Part shown: in pieces, positions 1 to 6,759 of the stretch
Position numbering within the stretch: the first letter of the stretch is position 1
Layout: the number at the start of each line of letters is the position of its first letter
DNA from: an uncultured bacterium
Lineage (GTDB): Bacteria > Bacteroidota > Bacteroidia > Chitinophagales > CAIODY01
DNA: 6,759 nucleotides
Assembly: GCA_903871715.1 (NCBI GenBank)
Contig: CAIQHW010000167.1
Span: forward strand, 1-6,759
Direction: 5' to 3'
Position numbers and translations under genes: made by a program
Notes under the pieces: model-generated
Seen by the model: the letters and a program-made list of their open reading frames with translations, nothing else
Told to the model about the DNA's origin: nothing
The model's database searches: none

Positions 1-551
1 GGTTTCGGTTTCATTTTATTGACAATGAAGGCATGGCGTTTGGTTTAAAATTGGGTGGCAGTTTTGGAAAATTAATTCTCACTTTGTTTCGCATTGTTGC
101 GGTTAGTTTTATCGGTTTATATGTTCGCAAACTAATTAGAGATAAGCAACACACTGGCTTTATCATTTGTATGAGTTTGATTTTAGCAGGCGCATTGGGC
201 AATATTTTGGATAGCGTTTTTTATGGAAAAATATTTTCTGAAAGTGGTGTTTGCTCGTTGGCAACTTTATTTCCAAAGGATGGTGGCTATGCACCCTTGC
301 TGCATGGTAAGGTAGTAGATATGATTTGGTTTCCTTTATGGGAAGGCATTTTGCCTAAATGGATGCCAATTTGGGGAGGACAATTTGTTTCGTTTTTCGA
401 CCCTGTTTTTAATTTAGCCGATTCATCAATTACCATTGGTGTAATTGCCATTTTAGTTTTTCAAAAATGGTTTTTTAAAACAGAAATTGTAAAAGAAAAA
501 TTTGAGCCTAACATTACTTATCAACCCAAAATATCTACCAATATTGATTAA
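1..551 (+). CDS. lspA: Lipoprotein signal peptidase (signal peptidase II), 5' end cut off by the window
   Basis: This is the inner-membrane aspartic peptidase that removes the signal peptide from prolipoproteins after the conserved cysteine is lipidated. The frame is open from base 3, so 182 residues are visible, and the ATG at base 33 is internal. The visible part opens with FIDNEGMAFG, the usual LspA stretch after the first membrane helix, so roughly 50 N-terminal residues are missing (estimated from E. coli LspA). Both catalytic-aspartate motifs are present: GNILDS with its Asp codon at 210-212, and FNLADSSI with its Asp codon at 420-422. About 50 residues between them, including VVDMIWFP, are longer than in E. 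coli; I associate this insert, and Ser rather than Arg after the first Asp, with Bacteroidota. Hydrophobic helices flank each motif. The tail after the last helix is short and polar. The gene converges on the minus-strand gene ending at 581. The family call is near certain. Confidence 0.96.
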   Translation, partial: FRFHFIDNEGMAFGLKLGGSFGKLILTLFRIVAVSFIGLYVRKLIRDKQHTGFIICMSLILAGALGNILDSVFYGKIFSESGVCSLATLFPKDGGYAPLLHGKVVDMIWFPLWEGILPKWMPIWGGQFVSFFDPVFNLADSSITIGVIAILVFQKWFFKTEIVKEKFEPNITYQPKISTNID

Positions 552-580
552 GAATATTTTGAGGTTTTTCGTACATCAAC

Positions 581-1357
581 TTATCCAAATCTTTTAAACA
601 GCATTTTCATATGGCTGATAGATGCGGTTAATTCTTCCTGTTGCCAATCTTTTTTTACCAATTTCAAAAAATCAATCAGTGCTTCATCTAACAGTTGATT
701 ATTTTCAATTGTTTCATCAATGCTTGATGATGCTTGGTTTTGCACCTTTTTATTTTCTTCTTCTCTCACCGCAATTGCCGATTTGATGATTTTCTTATTC
801 ATTCTAAATCCTGCCATCATCAATGCATCTTCAATGTAAAAGCGATTCAATTTTTTGTCTTCCGCTTTAATTATTCGCTCGGCTAAAGTTTCAATCGGCT
901 TCCACATTTTTTCGGTGACTATTTCATCAAAAATTTGCAACATTATTTTCGATGGATAATCATCAGGGTGATTAGATATTTGTTGTTTCAAAAAATGTTG
1001 CAACAACTCAATATTTTTGGCATCCTGCCCAGCAATTTCAATTTCAGTCATCCCACTTTTGCTCAAATTATTTTGATAATAATTTTCAACGCACGAACCA
1101 GCGCAATAAATTTTCATCAGCTTTTTAGCCACTTCTATCACTTCGTCTGTAAAGTTTTTGATGATAGTTTGATTATTGCTAAAAATAGCTTGAATAAATT
1201 CTGAATCGTGATAACCATTTAATTTCGATATACCCATGCCCGAATCTATTTCCGACAACTCTACCCCATCGCAACCATAAGCGCATTTATAAGTAAATAC
1301 AATTCTGCCGCTTTCGTGATAAGCACAAGCTTTTAAAATTTCTTCGATACCCATCAT
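581..1357 (-). CDS. FtsH peptidase-domain-like (M41-like) protein with a degenerate zinc motif; function unknown
   Basis: The gene encodes 258 residues without a signal peptide or membrane helix, so it is probably cytoplasmic. I see a resemblance to the C-terminal peptidase domain of FtsH: an N-terminal AYHESGRIV (H14, E15) at the place of the AYHEAGHA helix, a helix with AGSCVENYY (86-94) resembling the LGGRAAEE segment, a stretch AGQDAKNIELLQ (109-120) resembling the third-ligand helix, and a late helical part with W152 and LAERIIKAEDK like the end of FtsH. The second zinc histidine is Arg18, and the third-ligand Asp appears to be Asn115, so zinc proteolysis is unlikely. There is no AAA+ ATPase module. 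Five cysteines occur (C11, C25, C29, C85, C89). The end is a charged, Gln/Asn-rich helix. Two tandem ATGs (1357, 1354) could both start it; no clear Shine-Dalgarno sequence precedes them. It follows the DUF3857 gene by 50 bases on the same strand. The coding call is strong; the family link is inferred from motifs. Confidence 0.8.
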   Translation of the reverse strand: MMGIEEILKACAYHESGRIVFTYKCAYGCDGVELSEIDSGMGISKLNGYHDSEFIQAIFSNNQTIIKNFTDEVIEVAKKLMKIYCAGSCVENYYQNNLSKSGMTEIEIAGQDAKNIELLQHFLKQQISNHPDDYPSKIMLQIFDEIVTEKMWKPIETLAERIIKAEDKKLNRFYIEDALMMAGFRMNKKIIKSAIAVREEENKKVQNQASSSIDETIENNQLLDEALIDFLKLVKKDWQQEELTASISHMKMLFKRFG

Positions 1358-1407
1358 CGCTTTTTTTATTCTTTCAAAAGTAATATAGTTTGCTAAACTT
1401 TGGAGTG

Positions 1408-4400
1408 TTATTTAAATGCAATTTGCTTCGTATCGGCTTCGGCTACTTTATTGAAAAAATCTTTGAAAGTAGCGTAATCAGTAGGTTTCAATTCATCGCC
1501 TACAATTTTAAATTCACGAGTGGCGATAATTTTTCCTGCCGAATTCAAATCATAATTCAAATGATATTCTGCCACAGCGCAACTTAAATTTACAGATGCA
1601 GGTTTTTCTTGCAATGCAGTACCAGCAGGCAATTCGACCGTTATTTTTTCTACATTATTTTTGATGGTCATAAATTCCCACATTTCAAATGGATAATTTC
1701 TTTTTTCCAAAGCCACAAAATCCAATGATTGAATTGCATCTGTCCATGGCAGTTTAATAATTTTTAAACCAGCCACTTCATTTATCGCTTTTTTAACGGT
1801 TACAGAATATTCCATTTGCGCCGTGTCTTGCAATTTTTTCAAATCACCAAAAGCCACGTAATTGAGCTTGGTGGCGGTGTTGAAGTCGCTCGAAATATTG
1901 TGCAGCAATAATCTTTCACGTTCTTCTTTGCCCATATCGGCATAGTCGGCTCGTAAAGCCGCTGCCATTGCGCCCCAGCGGATGATGGAGCGAACAAAAG
2001 TCATGTCATTGCCATCAAATTTTATTTTCACATTGCGCTCAATTCTGTTAAAAATTATGGTGGGCAAATCAATTTTATTCAATGCTGTGGCGGCTTCGTC
2101 GCCTTCTCGTGGTATAAACAAACTGTTGGCTTTCACATCTTCCAAAGGCAAATTGGCAAATGCCAATCGTTGGTCGGTGAGCTCGATGTAATATTTTTTA
2201 TCGCCCACATTTAACAACGAAATGCAATGATTAAAATCCATCGAAGGCAAATGCAAATGCTTTTCGCCATTGCTTCTAGTGTCTACCAAAATTAAATTGG
2301 CTTTCAATCCAGCTTCTTTGCACATAGCTACAAACAAGGTGGATACATCTTTACAATCGCCCAATTTAGTGGCTAATGTTCGTGCTGCTTTTTGCGGAAT
2401 GATGGCACCGTGCATAAACGGCACATTGCTGTAAGCCACGTTGGAAGCGATGTAGTTGTAAATCAGGTTTGCTTTTTCTAAACCGCTAATTGTGGTTTTA
2501 TCTTTTAATAATTCTGCCACCACCGCTTTCACTTCAAAATCTTGTTTGGCTTTTGATGATGATAAATCGCTGTACCAATTGCTCATAAATTTCCAATCGG
2601 GAATGCTCGATAAATCGAGCGTTGGTGCTACATCCACCAACTGTGGCATATAACTTTCGGTTTTTACGGCGGCCAAATTTTCCATTTCCCAAATGTACAA
2701 TTTCATGCCATCCAAATTTTTTATCGTGGGCTTTAAATCGCCATTCAACATTTCAAATTTGAAATCTTTTCCATCGGGAACTAAAATACTATAACGCGAT
2801 TTTTTGGAAGGAATGGTGTATTGAAAATGAAATTGGTCCCAAAAATATTGCGACAAAGCACCCGGTGCATAACTTTCAATTTTGTACGAAACATGAATAG
2901 CATCGCCAGCTTCGAGGTTAGTAAACACCACAGTACCTTCGTTTGCTTCGGCTTTTACTCTGTTGCCATCGGGTTTTAATAATTCGGCTTTATCCAATAC
3001 AAGCCTTTGCGAATAAGGGTTGTAGCCAATATGATATTCTTTCCAGCTTTCAATGCCCGATTGATTAAACACTTTTACCAGCAATTCTTCTTTTTGTTCG
3101 GATGCTGCTTCGGGATAAATAATGCGCTTGGTTTCGTTTAATAAAATGATGCTGTTATCATCAGGATAATCTTTTGCCGATGGCGAATTTTTATACAAGT
3201 CATACGCATCAATGGTTGCAAAGTTTTCAAACAAATCTTTTTGTCCTTGCAATTTTCGCAAAGCAGCTCGTGAATCATAATCCGTTGGTGTATACACAAT
3301 CGCTTTTTGATAAGCACTTTCGGCATTTTCTTTTTTATTCATCGCCTCCAAAATCTTTCCTCTGTCGGCATAATACGCTCCGATGTATGGCGCAAATTGC
3401 AGCGTTTTATCATTCCATTTTAAAGCCTCTTCGTAATTTTGCAATTCATAGTTTACATCCGAAAGTTGGCTGTAGAAGCCAATTCCGTAAGGAAAATTAT
3501 CCACTCTTTTTTCCATCAACTCCAACGCTTCTTTTTTATTACCACTCGAAAACAAATGTTGCAACAACATTTTTTGCGCCGCTTCATCGTAATATTTTTT
3601 GCAAAAATCTTTTACAATTTTATTCGCCTTGTTTTCATCTTTCGATTTATTCATTTCGATGTTGTACACCAAATTCATCAACTGCTCATTGTCGGGATGT
3701 TTTTCATACAACTCTTTGCCATATTGCATCAATTCAGGAATTTGTTTTTTGCTGGCATACAAGCCCAACTGATAACCTTCGGTCATGTCATCTTCGCCAT
3801 AAATGCTTTTGATTTTTTCTAAAATTTTTGAAGCCTCATCATAATCTTCTCGGTTATTTGCCTCTTCCATAAACAGCTGAAATGCGGTTACAGACTGTGG
3901 GTCGGTCTTTTTTACTCGTTCTTGTTCTTTGGTTAAATCGGTTTGATTTTTATCTCGTGCAAATGCTTCAATCATTCTATGGCTCACCAAAGTGCTTGCT
4001 GGTGCTATTTCTTTGGCATGTTTCAACACTTTTCGTGCTTCGTAAACTTTGTCATTTCGCATCAAAGCATCGGCGTATAAAAGCATCGACAACAAATCAT
4101 CCGAGTTTGTTTTTAATTTTTTTTCAAAAAAATCTTCGGCAAATAAAGCTTCCGAATTTACTTTGTAATCCTTTGCCACCGCATATTCCTGCATTTTGTT
4201 GGAAGAATTAATACCTGTAATCGGATTACCATTTTCATCTGTGAGTCGAATTAAAAAGTTGGCAGCATTGGTTTCGCTTTCGCCAATCTGCACCAAAAAT
4301 CTGTTGTAGCCTTTGCTCAATTTTATTTTCTGATTGTAAATATCCATATCGCAATTTCGCTCTGTGGCTTCCGATAAAATATTGAAATCATTTACCCATA

Positions 4401-5160
4401 TTTTCATCGAACCGCTGCAACCAGCTCGAAGTGTTACTTCTTGCTCCACTGCGCTGTATACATACGTTTGCGCATACATCACACTGTTGTTGATGTTGAA
4501 ATAATAATCGAAATAAAACCATCTATCAATGCGTTGAAATGGCGGCGCAAACCATTGCACATCGGCATTTACTTTATTTTTAAAAACAGCATCAGCCTTG
4601 TTGTTTTTTAATGCGCCCCAATCTTTTGTAAAGCCGCTGCCACTAATATTGTCGAATGTTCCCAACACTTGCCAATTATCAATGCTGCCAATTTTGCTAT
4701 ACTCATTATCGCGTTCTTTAAATTTGTTGATGCTTTCATAATGATGTCCCAAAGCGTTGTGCGCCATAGCTTTCAGCGTTCCATGTGCTCTTGGGTCGGC
4801 AATAATTTGATTCAAGAATTTTACTTTTTCTTCTTTCAAATTTGTTCTATCAATAAACATAAATGGCATACTCCAATACGCATATAAATAAGGAAATGGG
4901 TTTTCAGAAATTTTATAAAACTCGGTAAAGGATTGAAAAGCACTATCGTTTTTATTGGTTGTCCATTGTGTCAACATCAAGCCCAGCCAAGCATTTGCCT
5001 TGTTGGGTTCTTCTTTGGTGGCTTGTTGAAATAATGCTTTGGCTTCGGTGCGTTGGTTGTTATTAAATGCTTTCCAAGCATTTTCATAATTGCCAGCAAA
5101 AGTATTGAAAGTGATGAAAGCCGCAATGGTTGTAAGTTGTAGAGGTTTGCTAAAATTCAT
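1408..5160 (-). CDS. Exported TPR / DUF3857 / transglutaminase-like protein
   Basis: This 1250-residue protein has a Sec-type N-terminus (1 to about 22, hydrophobic TTIAAFITFNTFA) and is probably periplasmic or surface-exposed. In order it has a TPR-like region (24-160); a beta-rich module (162-310, with WQVLGTFDN, KIWVND and LSKGYNRFLVQIG) that looks like a galactose-binding-like jelly roll; a second TPR region (345-640, clearest at 545-635); a DUF3857 domain (about 665-830); a transglutaminase-like core (about 890-1000); and a C-terminal beta-rich part. The core keeps a complete Cys-His-Asp triad: C936 in KLGDCKDVS, H978 in DFNHC and D996 in YIELTD. The substrate is unknown; the family may cleave or crosslink peptide amides. 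An in-frame TAA at 5173-5175 makes 5160 the earliest ATG. No Shine-Dalgarno sequence is seen. It is divergent from the thioredoxin-like gene and probably co-transcribed with the M41-like gene downstream. The domain calls come from motif reading and their borders are approximate. Confidence 0.93.
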   Translation of the reverse strand: MNFSKPLQLTTIAAFITFNTFAGNYENAWKAFNNNQRTEAKALFQQATKEEPNKANAWLGLMLTQWTTNKNDSAFQSFTEFYKISENPFPYLYAYWSMPFMFIDRTNLKEEKVKFLNQIIADPRAHGTLKAMAHNALGHHYESINKFKERDNEYSKIGSIDNWQVLGTFDNISGSGFTKDWGALKNNKADAVFKNKVNADVQWFAPPFQRIDRWFYFDYYFNINNSVMYAQTYVYSAVEQEVTLRAGCSGSMKIWVNDFNILSEATERNCDMDIYNQKIKLSKGYNRFLVQIGESETNAANFLIRLTDENGNPITGINSSNKMQEYAVAKDYKVNSEALFAEDFFEKKLKTNSDDLLSMLLYADALMRNDKVYEARKVLKHAKEIAPASTLVSHRMIEAFARDKNQTDLTKEQERVKKTDPQSVTAFQLFMEEANNREDYDEASKILEKIKSIYGEDDMTEGYQLGLYASKKQIPELMQYGKELYEKHPDNEQLMNLVYNIEMNKSKDENKANKIVKDFCKKYYDEAAQKMLLQHLFSSGNKKEALELMEKRVDNFPYGIGFYSQLSDVNYELQNYEEALKWNDKTLQFAPYIGAYYADRGKILEAMNKKENAESAYQKAIVYTPTDYDSRAALRKLQGQKDLFENFATIDAYDLYKNSPSAKDYPDDNSIILLNETKRIIYPEAASEQKEELLVKVFNQSGIESWKEYHIGYNPYSQRLVLDKAELLKPDGNRVKAEANEGTVVFTNLEAGDAIHVSYKIESYAPGALSQYFWDQFHFQYTIPSKKSRYSILVPDGKDFKFEMLNGDLKPTIKNLDGMKLYIWEMENLAAVKTESYMPQLVDVAPTLDLSSIPDWKFMSNWYSDLSSSKAKQDFEVKAVVAELLKDKTTISGLEKANLIYNYIASNVAYSNVPFMHGAIIPQKAARTLATKLGDCKDVSTLFVAMCKEAGLKANLILVDTRSNGEKHLHLPSMDFNHCISLLNVGDKKYYIELTDQRLAFANLPLEDVKANSLFIPREGDEAATALNKIDLPTIIFNRIERNVKIKFDGNDMTFVRSIIRWGAMAAALRADYADMGKEERERLLLHNISSDFNTATKLNYVAFGDLKKLQDTAQMEYSVTVKKAINEVAGLKIIKLPWTDAIQSLDFVALEKRNYPFEMWEFMTIKNNVEKITVELPAGTALQEKPASVNLSCAVAEYHLNYDLNSAGKIIATREFKIVGDELKPTDYATFKDFFNKVAEADTKQIAFK

Positions 5161-5166
5161 TTGATA

Positions 5167-5190
5167 AAAGTATTAAGTTGCGAAAGTATT
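5167..5190. repeat. Short direct repeat AAAGTATT, 16-base period
   Basis: The 8-base word AAAGTATT occurs at 5167-5174 and again at 5183-5190, just upstream of the minus-strand start at 5160. Read on the minus strand it is AATACTTT twice, and the upstream copy forms TACTTTCG, one base off the TAnnTTTG promoter element. No TTG lies 19 bases upstream of it, so it is not called as a promoter. It may be chance in AT-rich DNA. Confidence 0.35.
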
Positions 5191-5234
5191 TATATTACGT
5201 TAAATTTTAAGAATTATTTTACAAATAATCCGTT

Positions 5235-5254
5235 GTTAAAAGCATGTTAAGCAT
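5235..5254. repeat. Tandem imperfect direct repeat next to the promoter
   Basis: GTTAAAAGCAT (5235-5245) is followed directly by GTTAAGCAT (5246-5254), the same word with two A bases missing. The second copy abuts and shares one base with the -33 element of the promoter at 5254-5284. That position would suit a regulator-binding site, but no known operator is recognised and chance cannot be excluded. Confidence 0.4.
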
Positions 5255-5284
5255 TTGTTTATAATTTGCAACGCTATAATTTTG
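5254..5284 (+). promoter_or_regulatory. Bacteroidota-type housekeeping promoter for the thioredoxin-like gene
   Basis: TTTG at 5254-5257 is followed after exactly 19 bases by TAATTTTG at 5277-5284. This fits the known Bacteroidota consensus for the primary sigma factor (TTTG at -33, TAnnTTTG at -7). Transcription would begin near 5290, giving a leader of about 20 bases before the ATG at 5310. The leader is A/T-rich without a Shine-Dalgarno sequence, as is usual in this phylum. The start site itself is inferred. Confidence 0.65.
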
Positions 5285-5309
5285 CCTAAAATAAAATATT
5301 TCAAAAACT

Positions 5310-6759
5310 ATGCGTTATCAAAAAAATCTTACCACTCTAATTTTTGTTTTTTCTTTTTTATCCAAAACTCTTTTTGCTGCTGCTGATGGCGGTTATCACA
5401 TTGTGGTTAAAATAAAAGATTACAAAGAAAAAACTTGCTACTTGGCAAATTATTATGGCGATAAAAAATATATCAAAGACACTTGCAAACTTTCTGGAAA
5501 TGGTGAACCTATTGTATTTCAGGGCAAAGAAAAATTGCATCAAGGTATTTATTTAGTAGTGTTGCCGTCGATGAAATATTTTGAAATCATGATTGGCGAA
5601 AATCAAAATTTTGAAATTGAAACCGATACCACTGATTTTGTTTCACACATGAAAGTAAAAGGCTCGGAAGACAATCGCTTGTTTTTAGATTATCTCACTT
5701 TCACTTCCAAAAAAGGAATGGAAATGGAACAATTAAATGCAAAATATCGAGTTCAAAAAACAAAATCCGATTCGATGAAAGTGGCTATGGATATGCAAAA
5801 AACTGATTCATTAATCAATGCTTATCGCCGAAATTTTATCGTAAAATATCCAAAAGCATTATTATCAACTGTTTTCAAAGCCATGCCCGAACCCACAGTG
5901 CCAAAGGGTTTGGTGCAGCCACAAAGTTATTATTACTTCAAAAATCATTACTTCGATAATTTTGATTTTAGCGATGAAAGATTATTGTATACACCAATTT
6001 TTCATGCAAAAATTGATAAGTATTTAAATCAATTAACGCCGCAACATCCTGATTCTATAAGTGTTTCAACCGATGTATTAATTAACAAAGCACGAGCAAA
6101 TAAAGAAATGTTTAAGTGGATGGTTTGGTATTTGGCAAACACTTACGAGCAATCGAAAATTATGGGCATGGAGGCTGTGTTTGTGCATGTGGCTCAAAAT
6201 TATTATTGCAAAGGCGAAGCATTTTGGATTGACTCTGCCAAGCTGAAAAAGATTTGCGAACGAGCAGAGCATTTAGCAAAAATTAAAATCGGGGCAACGA
6301 TTCCAAACATGATTCTAGAGGACAGCAGCCTGCGCAGTTACTACGTTTACGACTTGATGGCAAAAAATAAATACACCATTTTATGGTTCTGGAATAGCAA
6401 CTGCGGTCATTGCCAAAAAGAAACACCCGAGTTGTATAAAGTGTATGAAAAATTAAAAGAGCAAAATAATTTAAGTGTAATCACCATTACTGAAGAACGA
6501 TTGAATGTGAAAGACGACCCCGAAATGAAACGTTGGAAAAAATATTTGATTGACCATCCAATGGATTGGTATAACCTTCGCGATGCCAATAATTACTACG
6601 ATTTCAAAGACATGTTTGATGTATATGCTACTCCAAAAATGTTTATTATAGATAGCAAAACACATAAAATATTGGCGAAAATGCTGGGCGTTGAACAAAT
6701 TGAAGAAGTAATCAATCAATTAAATAAATCGGAAGAAGCTGCTGAAAAAGCCAAGAGCA
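5310..6759 (+). CDS. Exported thiol-disulfide oxidoreductase (DUF4369 / DUF5106 / thioredoxin-like), 3' end cut off by the window
   Basis: The frame is open from the ATG at 5310 to the right edge (483 complete codons, no stop). An in-frame TAA at 5292-5294 makes this the earliest ATG. The N-terminus is a Sec signal (LIFVFSFLSKTLFA, cleavage probably near residue 23), so the protein should act in the periplasm or on an outer-face membrane; no lipobox cysteine is seen. A beta-rich DUF4369-like domain follows (about 28-130, ending in VKGSEDNRLF), then a helical DUF5106-like region (about 140-325, with FDNFDFSDERLLYTPIF and MGMEAVFVHVAQNYY), then a thioredoxin fold (about 325-475). The redox site is C365-G-H-C368 in WNSNCGHCQKE, and the cis-proline is P442 in YATPKMFI. 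Such TlpA/ResA-like proteins reduce or shuffle disulfides of exported proteins; the partner here is unknown. The last visible residues are Lys/Ala/Glu-rich, so the stop is probably close. It has its own promoter at 5254-5284. Confidence 0.93.
   Translation, partial: MRYQKNLTTLIFVFSFLSKTLFAAADGGYHIVVKIKDYKEKTCYLANYYGDKKYIKDTCKLSGNGEPIVFQGKEKLHQGIYLVVLPSMKYFEIMIGENQNFEIETDTTDFVSHMKVKGSEDNRLFLDYLTFTSKKGMEMEQLNAKYRVQKTKSDSMKVAMDMQKTDSLINAYRRNFIVKYPKALLSTVFKAMPEPTVPKGLVQPQSYYYFKNHYFDNFDFSDERLLYTPIFHAKIDKYLNQLTPQHPDSISVSTDVLINKARANKEMFKWMVWYLANTYEQSKIMGMEAVFVHVAQNYYCKGEAFWIDSAKLKKICERAEHLAKIKIGATIPNMILEDSSLRSYYVYDLMAKNKYTILWFWNSNCGHCQKETPELYKVYEKLKEQNNLSVITITEERLNVKDDPEMKRWKKYLIDHPMDWYNLRDANNYYDFKDMFDVYATPKMFIIDSKTHKILAKMLGVEQIEEVINQLNKSEEAAEKAKS

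Noticed and set aside
33..35. ATG at 33 as the start of lspA
   Set aside because: The frame is open to the left edge, and the ten codons before it encode FRFHFIDNEG, part of the conserved LspA sequence, so this Met is internal.
11..202. Minus-strand open frame of 63 codons inside lspA
   Set aside because: It is antisense to a clearly conserved coding region and has no recognisable features.
540..560. AATATT / AATATT inverted repeat followed by T bases after lspA, as a possible terminator
   Set aside because: The stem is six A/T pairs and overlaps the stop codon. It is too weak for an intrinsic terminator.
1375..1382. TACTTTTG on the minus strand, an exact TAnnTTTG match upstream of the M41-like gene
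   Set aside because: The sequence 19 bases upstream is CTCC and no TTG lies at a suitable distance, so only half of the promoter is present. Such 8-mers are frequent by chance in AT-rich DNA.
3174..3812. Open frame of 212 codons on the plus strand, with a second of 127 codons at 3439-3822
   Set aside because: Both lie antisense within the TPR-coding part of the 1250-residue gene. The translations are rich in His, Phe, Ser and Cys with no recognisable domain, as expected of a shadow of Lys/Glu/Asn-rich coding sequence.
6078..6719. Minus-strand open frames of 60-82 codons at the right end
   Set aside because: They are antisense to the thioredoxin-like gene, whose continuous plus-strand frame with CGHC and the cis-proline motif explains the whole stretch.

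Overview
The window looks like ordinary chromosome of an AT-rich member of the Bacteroidota. Three things point there: the lspA gene has the long insert and the D-S (not D-R) catalytic context I associate with this phylum; the start codons lack Shine-Dalgarno sequences; and one intergenic region carries a good match to the Bacteroidota housekeeping promoter (TTTG, 19 bases, TAnnTTTG). The class is uncertain. A Chitinophagales- or Sphingobacteriales-like organism would fit the protein families.

Layout. Bases 1-551 (+) are the 3' part of lspA (lipoprotein signal peptidase), cut by the left edge. It converges, with a gap of only 29 bases, on a two-gene minus-strand unit. The upstream gene of that unit (5160 to 1408) encodes a 1250-residue exported TPR / DUF3857 / transglutaminase-like protein. 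The downstream gene (1357 to 581), 50 bases further on, encodes a small protein that resembles the peptidase domain of FtsH (family M41) but has no AAA+ module, no membrane anchor and a broken zinc motif. Bases 5161-5309 form a divergent intergenic region with the promoter and two small direct repeats. Bases 5310-6759 (+) encode an exported thiol-disulfide oxidoreductase of the DUF4369 / DUF5106 / thioredoxin type, which runs off the right edge without a stop codon.

How the genes may work together. Three of the four products belong to the cell envelope: LspA matures lipoproteins in the inner membrane, the transglutaminase-like protein is probably periplasmic with a catalytic cysteine, and the thioredoxin-like protein is probably periplasmic with a CGHC redox site. 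The divergent pair could be linked through thiol chemistry, but only adjacency supports this. The M41-like protein is the least explained gene and the best candidate for something new. There are no RNA genes, mobile elements or CRISPR arrays that I can recognise, and no gene-free stretch longer than 150 bases.
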